Source: CAZWHE01 sp964633825 (lineage in GTDB: Bacteria; Planctomycetota; B15-G4; CAYZWU01). Taken from it: DNA of 41,498 bases. The translations under genes and the position numbers were made by a program. Positions 32,557 through 40,772 of the stretch are shown here, piece after piece. The stretch lies in assembly GCA_964633825.1 (NCBI GenBank), contig CAZWHE010000016.1:1-41498 (forward strand), in the 5' to 3' direction. Numbering within the stretch: position 1 is the first letter of the stretch; every line of letters starts with the position of its first letter. A model generated the notes under the pieces. It ran no database searches and was not told the origin of the DNA. It worked only from the letters and a program-made list of their open reading frames with translations.

Positions 32557-33321
32557 ATGAAAGTGTCTGTTATCATTCCCTGTCACAATCACGGGATGTA
32601 TCTTGCGCGTGCGATCAGGAGTACGCTCGATCAGAGCATGCCGCGTAGCGACTATGAGGTGATCGTCGTCGATGACGGCAGCGAGGACTGTACGCGCACG
32701 GTTATGGAGTCACACGGTTCCCTGATTAAACCGATCTACTTCGATAAGAACCAAGGTCTCGGACATGCGCGGAACGAGGCTATAAGGGTTGCTTTGGGGC
32801 AGTTCATCGTGTGTCTCGACGCGGACGACTACTTTGACCAGTCGTTGCTCCAGATCGAGTCGCTCTTCCTGCTGAGGAACGCCGATTGGGACGCCGTGTC
32901 TTGTGACTACTACATTATCAACAAGAACGAGGAACACATCGAGCGCGTCAACGGCCTGGAGAATCCGGTCGCCTGCGGCATCATGTTCCGGAAGGAGCAC
33001 CTCGTCGAAATCGGCCTTTATGACGAGACGTTCCGCGCTCGCGAGGAAGAGGACCTGCGCCACCGGTTCCTGCAGCACTTCAGTATCCATCACATCCCTC
33101 TTCCCCTCTACCGGTATCGGCGTCACGAATCAAACCTGACCAACGATGACGTCATGATGGAGAACCACAGGGAGAAGCTCGCGGAAAAGCACTGCAATGG
33201 GGAAGGCGCCGGGAAGGCTCCGGAACGCCGAGACGAAGACTTCCCCGCTTGCCGGGGTTCCAACCGCCCGGACGGGCACCCGCAACACAAGGGCCAACAG
33301 TTAGGAGACGATACGATATGA
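32557..33321 (+). CDS. Glycosyltransferase family 2 (GT-A)
   Basis: This is a GT2 enzyme starting MKVSVIIPCHNHGMYLARAI, with VIVVDDGSEDCTRTVMESHG near residue 34, then NQGLGHARNEAIRVALGQFI, then the DxD motif CLDADDYFDQSLL near 89. The acceptor-site region FRAREEEDLRHRFLQHF lies near 168. The ATG at 32557 was chosen because GGGGAGA at 32543-32549 sits 7 nt upstream; the in-frame TTG at 32551 is closer to that site. The last 45 residues are basic and low in conservation. It ends at the ATGA overlap with the acetyltransferase gene and so opens the tightly coupled nonulosonate-like module. It may transfer that module's sugar. Confidence 0.92.
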   Translation: MKVSVIIPCHNHGMYLARAIRSTLDQSMPRSDYEVIVVDDGSEDCTRTVMESHGSLIKPIYFDKNQGLGHARNEAIRVALGQFIVCLDADDYFDQSLLQIESLFLLRNADWDAVSCDYYIINKNEEHIERVNGLENPVACGIMFRKEHLVEIGLYDETFRAREEEDLRHRFLQHFSIHHIPLPLYRYRRHESNLTNDDVMMENHREKLAEKHCNGEGAGKAPERRDEDFPACRGSNRPDGHPQHKGQQLGDDTI

Positions 33322-33854
33322 CGGCATTCATCAAGGGCAGTGCTGTTTACCTGCGGGGGATCAGTCATGAGGACGTGACGCCGGAGTACCTGTCCTGGCT
33401 CAACGACCGCGAGGCGACCAGCGGCTTGGTCGCCGGTCTGTTTCCCACTTCCCTGGAGGAGTTGACGGACTATGTCGCCAGAGCCATCGAGGACCCGAAT
33501 ACGGTGATGTTCGCGATCTGCAGCACGGCGGACGATAAGCATGTCGGGAACATCAAGCTGGACAACTTCGACTGGGTCGCGCGCACCTGCGAAATGGGGA
33601 TCCTGATCGGGCAGGCCGCGGACCGCGGTCAGGGCATCGGTACGGAGGCCTGTCGTCTCTGTCTGCGCTATGCGTTCGACAGCCTGAACCTCCGGAAAGT
33701 GCGGCTCGCGGTGTTCGACAACAACCCCGCGGCCATTCGTGTTTACGAGAAGCTCGGTTTCCAGCACGAGGGGCGTCTCCGGCAAAACGTGTTCGTCGAC
33801 AACAAGTACTGCGACAAGCTCTACATGGGTATCTTCAAAAAGGAACTGAAATGA
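33318..33854 (+). CDS. GNAT-family N-acetyltransferase (PseH/RimJ-like)
   Basis: The 178-aa protein matches RimJ/RimL-type GNAT enzymes: YLRGISHEDVTPEYLSWLND at the start, HVGNIKLDNFDWVARTCEMG in the middle, then GQAADRGQGIGTEACRLCLR with the acetyl-CoA pyrophosphate loop, then NPAAIRVYEKLGFQHEGRLR. This group includes acetyltransferases that act on 4-amino sugars in pseudaminate and legionaminate pathways. ATG 33318 overlaps the previous stop by 4 nt and has AGGAG at 33303-33307. An upstream in-frame extension to 33249 lies within the GT2 gene and lacks family support. Its coupled neighbours (cytidylyltransferase, aminotransferase, SDR, NeuB) suggest it N-acetylates an amino-sugar intermediate. 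Confidence 0.88.
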   Translation: MTAFIKGSAVYLRGISHEDVTPEYLSWLNDREATSGLVAGLFPTSLEELTDYVARAIEDPNTVMFAICSTADDKHVGNIKLDNFDWVARTCEMGILIGQAADRGQGIGTEACRLCLRYAFDSLNLRKVRLAVFDNNPAAIRVYEKLGFQHEGRLRQNVFVDNKYCDKLYMGIFKKELK

Positions 33855-34606
33855 ACGTAGCGATCATCCAGGCCCGCATGGGCTCGAGCCGCCTGCCGGG
33901 CAAAGTGCTTATGGACGTGGATGGTGAGAGCATCCTGGGAACCCTTATCCGGCGCCTGGAGCCTTCCGCCAAGCTCGATGACTCCGTCGTCGCCACGAGC
34001 CTGTCATCGGAAGACGATCCCATCGAGAAATGGTGCGGGGATCATGGGGTGAAGTGCTTCCGCGGCAGCGAGGAAGATGTCCTGGATCGATTCTACGGGG
34101 CCGCGGCCAGCCTGCCCCGAACGCCGGACGTTATCGTTCGCATATGCAGCGACAATCCCCTCCACTCCTGGAAAGTCGTGGACTTCGTCGTGACGGAGTT
34201 CGAGAAGGCCAAAACGGACTATTTCTCGAATTCGAACGAGCCTCCGGACTATCTCGAGGACGGTTTCGATGTGGAGGTCTTCACGTTCAAAGCCCTCGAG
34301 CAGGCGTGGAATGAAGCCCGGCTTCTCTCGGAGCGAGAGCACGTCTGCCCCTACATCAAGAAGCATTTCAAGTGTGGATGGAAGAAGGCCCACCCGGAGT
34401 ATCTGTTCAAGCTCTCCGTGGACACGGAAAATGATCTGAAGGCCGTGAAGCGGATCTTCGAGGAGCTTCGTGATGTCGACGACTTCGGCATCGAGGAGGT
34501 CGTGGATCTTCTGAAACGCAGGCCGGAGATCCTGGAGATCAATCGTGAGAGTGAGATCAATGCAGGTTATCGCAAATCACTGGAAAACGACAGGATCGTC
34601 AGATGA
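33851..34606 (+). CDS. SpsF-like cytidylyltransferase
   Basis: The N-terminus IIQARMGSSRLPGKVLMDV is the nucleotidyltransferase signature of the SpsF/NeuA-like group. VVATSLSSEDDPIEKW and GVKCFRGSEEDVLDRFYGAA follow, with VIVRICSDNPLHSW near residue 95 giving the metal-binding Asp. ERLLSEREHVCPYI-type residues near 160 (RLLSEREHVCPYIKKHF) are also conserved in SpsF. The enzyme probably transfers CMP from CTP to a keto-sugar acid made by the NeuB-family protein. It overlaps its neighbours by 4 nt on both sides. It differs from classical NeuA or LegF by belonging to the SpsF branch, so the exact sugar cannot be stated. Confidence 0.9.
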   Translation: MNVAIIQARMGSSRLPGKVLMDVDGESILGTLIRRLEPSAKLDDSVVATSLSSEDDPIEKWCGDHGVKCFRGSEEDVLDRFYGAAASLPRTPDVIVRICSDNPLHSWKVVDFVVTEFEKAKTDYFSNSNEPPDYLEDGFDVEVFTFKALEQAWNEARLLSEREHVCPYIKKHFKCGWKKAHPEYLFKLSVDTENDLKAVKRIFEELRDVDDFGIEEVVDLLKRRPEILEINRESEINAGYRKSLENDRIVR

Positions 34607-35940
34607 AAGATGATCATATACCCATCCCGACAGGCAAGTCTCAGGCTACCTACGAACGGGCGAAAGAAATCATTCCGGGAGGCACTCAGCTCCTGTCGAA
34701 GCGGCCGGAAATGTTCCTTCCGGGGTTCTGGCCGGCGTATTACGAGAAGGCCGAAGGGTGCCGCCTCTGGGATCTCGACGGACGCTGCTATGTCGACGCG
34801 GCGCTCATGGGGGTGGGCGCCAATGTGCTCGGGTACTGCGATCCGGATGTGGATAAAGCGGTTGTGGACGCCGTCCGCAAGGGAACGAACACCACGCTCA
34901 ACTGCCCGGAAGAAGTCGAGCTCGCCGAGCTTCTGCTTTCCCTGCATCCCTGGGCCGATTCCGTGCGTTATACCAGAACGGGCGGGGAGGCCATGGCCGT
35001 GGCCGTCCGAATCGCACGTGCCGCGACCGGCAGGGACAAGGTCCTGTTCTGCGGATACCACGGCTGGCACGACTGGTATCTGTCGGCCAACCTGACCGGC
35101 GACCGTTTGAAGGACGGCCACCTGCTGCCGGGGCTCGAGCCGCGCGGTGTGCCGCGCGGGCTTCTCGACACCGCCATCCCGTTCGGTTACAACGGGACCG
35201 ATGAATTCTTGGATAAAATGCGGATGCACGGCGATGAGTCGGCCTGTGTTGTGTTGGAGTCGGTCAGGAATTTTGAACCGGAAGACATCTTCTTCGAGGC
35301 GGTCCGGCGGGAGACGAGGAAACGGAATATCGTCCTGATCGTGGACGAGATCACGGCCGGCTTCAGGCTCGGCATCGGCGGGGCGCACCTGCGCTATGGC
35401 CTCGTCCCGGACATCGCGGTCTTCGGCAAGGCCATGGCGAACGGGTATCCGCTGGGAGCCGTCATCGGCACGTCGGAGGTTATGGAGGCAGCCCAAAAGA
35501 GTTTCATCAGCAGCCTGTTCTGGACGGAGCGAATCGGTCCGGCCGCCGCCCTTTCGACTGTCCGGAAAATGCAATCCATCGATTCACCGGCTCGTCTGCG
35601 CGCCATCGGCGAGAAGGTCCGGTCGGGTTGGACCGACGCCGCCGGCCGAACCGGCGTGTCCATCAAGGTGAGCGGGACGCCCGCCATCACCGGTTTCGCG
35701 TTCGGACATCCCGATGTCCTGGAACTGAAAACCGTCTTCACGCAAGAGATGCTCAAGCGGGGATACCTGGCTACGACGGCCTTCTACGTATCCTGTTCGC
35801 ACGAAGGATACACGGCCGACTACCTGTCGAACGTTGAAGCCGTCTTCGCCTGGATCGCCGCGCAACTGGAGGCTGGTCGCCGACCCGCGGAACTCCTCGA
35901 CGGGGATGTATGCCATTCGGGGTTCAAGCGACTGACGTGA
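34603..35940 (+). CDS. Class III PLP-dependent aminotransferase (glutamate-1-semialdehyde aminomutase-like)
   Basis: This is a class III aminotransferase. AKEIIPGGTQLLSKRPEMF lies near residue 22, RYTRTGGEAMAVAVRIARAA near 125 binds the cofactor phosphate, and VLFCGYHGWHDWYLSANL is near 147. LIVDEITAGFRLGIGGAHLR near 245 has the Asp that holds the PLP ring, and VFGKAMANGYPLGAVIGTSE near 272 has the PLP Lys. The length of 445 aa is typical. It is unlikely to serve haem synthesis here, since it overlaps the cytidylyltransferase gene by 4 nt and no haem genes are near. It probably adds an amino group to the sugar precursor, a job usually done by DegT-family enzymes. Confidence 0.92.
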   Translation: MKDDHIPIPTGKSQATYERAKEIIPGGTQLLSKRPEMFLPGFWPAYYEKAEGCRLWDLDGRCYVDAALMGVGANVLGYCDPDVDKAVVDAVRKGTNTTLNCPEEVELAELLLSLHPWADSVRYTRTGGEAMAVAVRIARAATGRDKVLFCGYHGWHDWYLSANLTGDRLKDGHLLPGLEPRGVPRGLLDTAIPFGYNGTDEFLDKMRMHGDESACVVLESVRNFEPEDIFFEAVRRETRKRNIVLIVDEITAGFRLGIGGAHLRYGLVPDIAVFGKAMANGYPLGAVIGTSEVMEAAQKSFISSLFWTERIGPAAALSTVRKMQSIDSPARLRAIGEKVRSGWTDAAGRTGVSIKVSGTPAITGFAFGHPDVLELKTVFTQEMLKRGYLATTAFYVSCSHEGYTADYLSNVEAVFAWIAAQLEAGRRPAELLDGDVCHSGFKRLT

Positions 35941-35944
35941 GATT

Positions 35945-36769
35945 ATGAACGACAAGAAAACAACCGATCCCGCGTCCGTGGACTTCCGTGCCAAGTTCGA
36001 CTTGCACGATCGAGTTGTCGTGATCACCGGCGGTGTGGGGTTGATCGGCAGGGCCCTCTGCGAAGCCTGCGCACAGTTCGGCGCCCGCGTGGTTGTGGCC
36101 GATCTCTCCCCCGCGGACACGAAAAAAGCCGCCGATGAATTGAGTCGACGCCGCGGCTCCGAGTGTCTCGGCGTCGCAGTGAATGTTGACGAACGCTCGT
36201 CGGTCGTGGGCCTGCGCGACCGGGTCCTGAAGCGTTTCGGGTGTATCGACGGGCTCGTGAATGCGCACCAGAACAAAACAGCGGAATTCTTCGCGAAGTT
36301 CGAGGATTACGATGACGAAAACTGGGAAGCCGTGATCAGAACGAACCTTCACGGCGTGTTCCTGACTTGCCAGATCGTTGGGACATGGATGGCCGATAAC
36401 GGCGGCGGGACGATCGTCAACTTCGTATCAACGTATTCGGTCGTGGCGCCGAACCAGAAACTGTACAAAAAGACGGCATTGGGATGTCCGGCCGCCTATA
36501 GCGCATCAAAGGGCGGCGTGGATGCGCTGTCACGATACCTCGCGTCGTACTGGGCGGACAAGAAGGTGCGGGTCAATATGATCACGCCTCATGGCGTATG
36601 GAATTCCCACGATCCCCAATTCGAAGAGAACTTCGCAAGTTTCTCTCCCATGAAGCGGATGAGCTGCAATCACGAGGTGGCCGGCGCATTGATTTACCTG
36701 CTGTCCGACGCCTCCTCGTATGTGACGGGGGACAACATGTTGATAGAGGGCGGATGGACGGTCTGGTAA
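35945..36769 (+). CDS. Short-chain dehydrogenase/reductase (PtmA-like)
   Basis: This is a classical SDR. The cofactor motif is RVVVITGGVGLIGRALCEAC (TGGxGxIG), then VVVADLSPADTKKAADEL. NAHQNKT near residue 105 stands at the NNAG position, with Ser in NFVSTYSVV near 160, and Tyr-x3-Lys in AAYSASKGGVDALSRYLASY near 183. The C-terminus DASSYVTGDNMLIEGGWTVW matches SDRs that bind substrates through a final loop. The length of 274 aa is typical. It sits between the aminotransferase and the NeuB-family gene, 4 and 13 nt away. It resembles PtmA of flagellar sugar pathways; the probable role is oxidation or reduction of a sugar or keto-acid intermediate. Confidence 0.9.
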   Translation: MNDKKTTDPASVDFRAKFDLHDRVVVITGGVGLIGRALCEACAQFGARVVVADLSPADTKKAADELSRRRGSECLGVAVNVDERSSVVGLRDRVLKRFGCIDGLVNAHQNKTAEFFAKFEDYDDENWEAVIRTNLHGVFLTCQIVGTWMADNGGGTIVNFVSTYSVVAPNQKLYKKTALGCPAAYSASKGGVDALSRYLASYWADKKVRVNMITPHGVWNSHDPQFEENFASFSPMKRMSCNHEVAGALIYLLSDASSYVTGDNMLIEGGWTVW

Positions 36770-36782
36770 CACTGTTGGGGTT

Positions 36783-37853
36783 ATGACAACTATGAGAATC
36801 ACGTCGATTGCCGGTGTGGAGATCACCCGAAAGTGTCCGTTTTTGATCGTCGAGGCGGGGGTGAACCATGGAGGCTCGCTCGATACGGCATTCGAGATGG
36901 TGGATGCCGCGGCCGAAGCGGGCGCGGACGCGATCAAGTTCCAGAGCTACAAGGCCGAAACGTTGGCGAGCCGTCACAGCCCGGCGTACTGGGACCTGAG
37001 CGAGGAACCCGCGGAAAGCCAGTTCGAGCTGTTTGCCAAATACGACTCCTTTGGCGACGAGGAATACCGCCGGCTGGCGGAGAGATGCGGGCAAAAGGGC
37101 ATTATCTTCATGTCCACTCCCTTTGATACCCATTTCGTGAATGTTTTGAACGACCTGATGCCGATTTACAAGGTGGCCTCTGCGGATATAACCAATGTGC
37201 CTCTCCTCAGACAAATCGCTTCGAAGGGCAAGCCGGTTCTTCTCTCCACAGGGGCGTCGTTTCTTTCCGAAATCGATGTGGCGCTTCGGCACTTGCGTCA
37301 GGCGGGAATGGATCGGGTCGGGCTGCTGCATTGCGTATTGGAGTACCCCTGTGCCCTCGAACATGCTTCGCTCGAGACGATACAAGTGTTGGCGCGGGCA
37401 TATCCCGGGCGAACGATCGGGTGGTCCGATCATGTGAAGCCGGAGTTCGAGTGTCTGTCCCTGATCGCCGCCTGGCTGAGAGGGGCGGACATCTTGGAAA
37501 AGCACTACACGCTTGATAAGACACTCCCGGGCAACGATCATTACCACGCCATGGATCCCGACGATATCAAGGCTTTTCGCCGACGACAGGAGTATGTCTC
37601 GGCCATCATCGGGGATGCGACGGAGAAAGATGTGATGCCCTACGAGACGCCGGCCCGGGAATGCGCTCGGCGAAGTCTCTTCGCGGCAACGGATATCAAG
37701 GCGGGAACGATCATAACACCTGAAATGATTATCCCCAAGCGGCCCGCTTCGGGACTTTCCCCGTTTCACTACGATAGGGTCATCGGCAGTCGAATCCAGT
37801 TCGATGTCGATAAGGACCAACCCCTGCAGTGGGAAATGTTTCTCGACAGGTGA
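36783..37853 (+). CDS. NeuB-family sialic acid/nonulosonate synthase with SAF domain
   Basis: This enzyme family condenses phosphoenolpyruvate with a hexose derivative to make nine-carbon sugar acids. FLIVEAGVNHGGSLDTAFEM is near residue 20, ADAIKFQSYKAETL near 50, FMSTPFDTHFVNVL near 110 and IYKVASADITNVPLLRQIAS near 128. WSDHVKPEFECLSLIAAW near 216 and EKHYTLDKTLPGNDHYHAMD near 238 are family hallmarks. The C-terminal SAF (antifreeze-like) domain begins near 292 with ARRSLFAATDIKAGTIITPE. The length of 356 aa is usual. It closes the module with the SpsF-like cytidylyltransferase. Its substrate is uncertain because no hydrolysing epimerase is visible. Confidence 0.94.
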   Translation: MTTMRITSIAGVEITRKCPFLIVEAGVNHGGSLDTAFEMVDAAAEAGADAIKFQSYKAETLASRHSPAYWDLSEEPAESQFELFAKYDSFGDEEYRRLAERCGQKGIIFMSTPFDTHFVNVLNDLMPIYKVASADITNVPLLRQIASKGKPVLLSTGASFLSEIDVALRHLRQAGMDRVGLLHCVLEYPCALEHASLETIQVLARAYPGRTIGWSDHVKPEFECLSLIAAWLRGADILEKHYTLDKTLPGNDHYHAMDPDDIKAFRRRQEYVSAIIGDATEKDVMPYETPARECARRSLFAATDIKAGTIITPEMIIPKRPASGLSPFHYDRVIGSRIQFDVDKDQPLQWEMFLDR

Positions 37854-37957
37854 TCTCCGCGTCGCCCTGGCGTTTTTGTCTGCAGAGCAACGACCTCCTA
37901 GCCAAGACTTCATGGTTCGCATCCCAATATTGATTGAAACCTAGCCGAAGTGTGGTC

Positions 37958-39586
37958 ATGAACATCCTGGCACGAAAGATACGACACACACCGAGCCGCG
38001 TTTTCTCGTGCTCGCGAAACATTGCCTATGTTGCCCGGCAGGCCATCGAGTCTGCGAGGGCGGCTGCGGCCGTTGCTCGGCTCAAGCGCAACACGCGGAT
38101 CTCCGGTGCGGGGAAGTCCGGAACCGTTGTTGTCAACGCGGCCCGGTCGTGGCCCGTGTCCGACATAGAAAGCTACCTGGCTTACCTGCTCACTCTGAGC
38201 GGGTCGATTGTCCATGTTCTGTTCGACGATGGTGTGCTGGAACACTGGGACAGCGGCCAGTTCCACGACGTCAAATACTACTCGCCGTATCGAACCCAAT
38301 GGTACATCAAAGCTCATCATGGAATCCGCAAGCGCCTTGTGTGGAGGGCGTATAGAGAATCACGGATGCGGATGATCAACTACTCGGCGATCGTGAAGAG
38401 TATGCCGCCGGCAGGCACTGTCGAGAATGAGGACGTCTCGTATGCGATGAGTTCGACCAAACGCTTTTTTGAAACCGGGATTGTTGACGTGCAGGGCGAG
38501 CATCGCGACTACTACGAGAAATCCCTCGCTAACTGCAGAATCTCCAGGGCAATCGCCGGATACGTCCTCGAGAGGCTGCAGCCGGATCTCTATATAACCA
38601 GCCATGGGATATATTCGATTTGGGGACCGGCCTACCGCCTGATCAAAGAGGCCGGCGTCCCCACAATTATCTGGCAGGTCGCCCCGACCGTTACGGGCCG
38701 CATACGGTTGATCGACCGCCAGGACCAGGTGCTGGCCAGCACGGAGGACTGGCGCGGCTTCGACTCCGGCACGCCTCTGACCGAGAAGATACGGGGTAAA
38801 GGCCGCGCCCTGCTCGATGCGCGCTGCAATCTCCAGACGGAGGACACGAAGGAGTATTTCGCCGGTCGGCTCGACCCGTCGTCGCTCGACGGGCTTGCCG
38901 GATCGTGGGAAGGCGTCAGCTTCGGGATGTTTCCGAATGTAGCCTGGGACGGCGACGTCCCCGAGCGCAATCTCTTCTTCGACAATGTGGTGGAATGGTG
39001 CATTTTCAGCATCAATGCGATTCGTGACACTCCACATCATCTCTACATCAGGTTCCACCCTTCCGAGACAACGAGGCTGGCGGGATCGGTCAAACTGCAG
39101 AGTATCGTCCGCCAAAGGATTCCCGACGTCGACGCGATGACCAACGTGACGATGATCGATTCGACTGAAGGTCTCAATACCTACGCGTTCGCCAGGAAGC
39201 ATGTAGATGTCGGGCTGATATACGACGGTACGCTTTGTCTCGAGCTCACGCACCTGGGTATTCCGGTGATCGCATGCACGAACGGCAATGTGACGCTGGA
39301 GTCGGTGGTATTCAAACCGGCCTCACGGGAGCAGTACCGTGACTGGCTTTCCGAACCGAAAAGAGTCCTTGGCCGGTTCGCGGACGAGAGAGAAAGCCGG
39401 TGTACCATGGCGGCGAAATACGCCTACTGGCTTTTCGAGGAATCCCTCCTGGAATTCAAACCATTGGCCGGCCCTTATCCGCCGAGGATCGATTACGATC
39501 TGGTAAAAGCAGACAAGCCGATGTCGTGTGACCAGCAACGGATCTACGATAGACTGGTCAAGCCTCTGAAGGGGCCGAGGGGGTGA
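37958..39586 (+). CDS. Capsule-polysaccharide-type GT-B protein, function uncertain
   Basis: The 542-aa protein resembles capsular polysaccharide synthesis and surface-carbohydrate proteins with two Rossmann-like halves. LQPDLYITSHGIYSIWGPAY near residue 207 and LIKEAGVPTIIWQ are in the first half. The second half has WCIFSINAIRDTPHHLYIRF followed by HPSETTRLAG near 345-370, then VDVGLIYDGTLCLELTHLGI and PVIACTNGNVTLESVVF. The His-Pro-x-Glu and Gly-Thr-x-x-x-Glu patterns are typical of donor binding in this superfamily. No membrane segment is seen. ATG 37958 is preferred to the in-frame TTG 37934. It lies 100 bp after the NeuB-family gene and might transfer the CMP-activated product of that module, but this is inference. 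Confidence 0.7.
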   Translation: MNILARKIRHTPSRVFSCSRNIAYVARQAIESARAAAAVARLKRNTRISGAGKSGTVVVNAARSWPVSDIESYLAYLLTLSGSIVHVLFDDGVLEHWDSGQFHDVKYYSPYRTQWYIKAHHGIRKRLVWRAYRESRMRMINYSAIVKSMPPAGTVENEDVSYAMSSTKRFFETGIVDVQGEHRDYYEKSLANCRISRAIAGYVLERLQPDLYITSHGIYSIWGPAYRLIKEAGVPTIIWQVAPTVTGRIRLIDRQDQVLASTEDWRGFDSGTPLTEKIRGKGRALLDARCNLQTEDTKEYFAGRLDPSSLDGLAGSWEGVSFGMFPNVAWDGDVPERNLFFDNVVEWCIFSINAIRDTPHHLYIRFHPSETTRLAGSVKLQSIVRQRIPDVDAMTNVTMIDSTEGLNTYAFARKHVDVGLIYDGTLCLELTHLGIPVIACTNGNVTLESVVFKPASREQYRDWLSEPKRVLGRFADERESRCTMAAKYAYWLFEESLLEFKPLAGPYPPRIDYDLVKADKPMSCDQQRIYDRLVKPLKGPRG

Positions 39587-39605
39587 CGGGCCGTCAACGC
39601 GGTCG

Positions 39606-40772
39606 ATGGATGAAGTGGCGATGACTGATACTGAATTTGGGAATGGAAGAAAACCGGGGCATAGCAAGATAAACATACACGTCATCAACGGCCGCATGAT
39701 ATCCGACGATCTCCTGGCTGAGTGGCGGCGGCTGCAGGAAAGCAACCAGGCTCTGGCCAGTCCCTTCTTCACACCTGATTACACAAGAGCCGTGACAGCG
39801 GCCCGCAGCGATGTTGAAGTGGCTGTGGTGGAAGAAGAGGGAGGCGTCGCGGCGCTTTTTCCGTACCAGCGCGGACGATTCGGCATTGGTTGGCCGGTTG
39901 GGGCGTCCCTTTCGGATTATCATGGATTGATCTGCCGACCCGACTTCCACGTACAGCCGCAGGAGTTGCTACGGAGGTGCAAGCTCGTCGCGTGGGATTT
40001 CGATCACTTGATTGCCGCGCAAACATTCTTCCGTGAGTTCCATCGAACGGAGCGGCGGTCCCCGGTGATCGACCTTTCGAATGGTTTTGAGAGCTATGCC
40101 AAGAGCTGCAAGGCGCTGAAAACGGAGCGCAGGAAATTCAATAAGATAGAACGGGAAATCGGACCGGTGCGGTTTTTACGGCACTCGCCCGATAAGGCCC
40201 TGCTGGAGAAGTTGTTGGCCTGGAAGTCGGCCCAATGCCGGTATAACAACTGGGAGGACATTACTTCGATACCGTGGGTCAGGGAGACCATCGAAAGGAT
40301 TCATCGCCGCCAAACGACCGATTTTGCCGGTCTCCTGTCTCTGTTGTTCGCAGGGGACCATCTGGTTGCCGCGCGGTTCGGCCTGCGTTCAAGAACGGTT
40401 TGGCACATCTGGATTTCTGCTTATGATCCTCGTTTTGCAGCCTATTCCCCCGGATTGCTTCTGCTGATCAAGATGGCCGAGGCCGCGCCGGGTCTTGGTC
40501 TGGGACTCCTTGACTTGGGTTACGGGAAAGAAGAGGCCTATAAATTCCGGTTCATGAACGGAGCTGTCCCCCTCGCCCAGGGCAGCGTGGAGCTGCCGTG
40601 TTTCGTCACCGCCGCCCGGAGGCTCGCATCTGCCATGCCGGGTGTCGTGCAAGGCGCGCGGAGCTGGTTCGCCGGAACCGCGGCAGGCAGAGCGGGCCAC
40701 TGGGTGCTCCGCGGGATCCGGCGCACCCGGAGTCAGTCCGCCGGAAGGGACGCAGGTGATGGGATCGGTTGA
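39606..40772 (+). CDS. BcsL/CelD-like GNAT acetyltransferase
   Basis: This belongs to the GNAT_6 (CelD/BcsL) family often found in cellulose and exopolysaccharide loci. LLAEWRRLQESNQALASPFF and FTPDYTRAVTAARSDVEVAV are near residues 36-75, ALFPYQRGRFGIGWPVGASL near 85 and SDYHGLI near 106. SYAKSCKALKTERRKFNKIE near 160 is typical. The C-terminal GNAT fold shows SLLFAGDHLVAARFGLRSRT and VWHIWISAYDPRFAAYSPGL, then LGLLDLGYGKEEAYKFRF near 300-320. It probably acetylates sugars of the polymer or its lipid-linked intermediates. An in-frame ATG at 39621 is an alternative start. It overlaps the next glycosyltransferase gene by 14 nt. Confidence 0.88.
   Translation: MDEVAMTDTEFGNGRKPGHSKINIHVINGRMISDDLLAEWRRLQESNQALASPFFTPDYTRAVTAARSDVEVAVVEEEGGVAALFPYQRGRFGIGWPVGASLSDYHGLICRPDFHVQPQELLRRCKLVAWDFDHLIAAQTFFREFHRTERRSPVIDLSNGFESYAKSCKALKTERRKFNKIEREIGPVRFLRHSPDKALLEKLLAWKSAQCRYNNWEDITSIPWVRETIERIHRRQTTDFAGLLSLLFAGDHLVAARFGLRSRTVWHIWISAYDPRFAAYSPGLLLLIKMAEAAPGLGLGLLDLGYGKEEAYKFRFMNGAVPLAQGSVELPCFVTAARRLASAMPGVVQGARSWFAGTAAGRAGHWVLRGIRRTRSQSAGRDAGDGIG

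Noticed and set aside
34603..35940. Haem-pathway glutamate-1-semialdehyde aminomutase (hemL)
   Set aside because: The fold family is the same, but the gene is embedded by overlaps in a sugar-acid module with no haem genes nearby.
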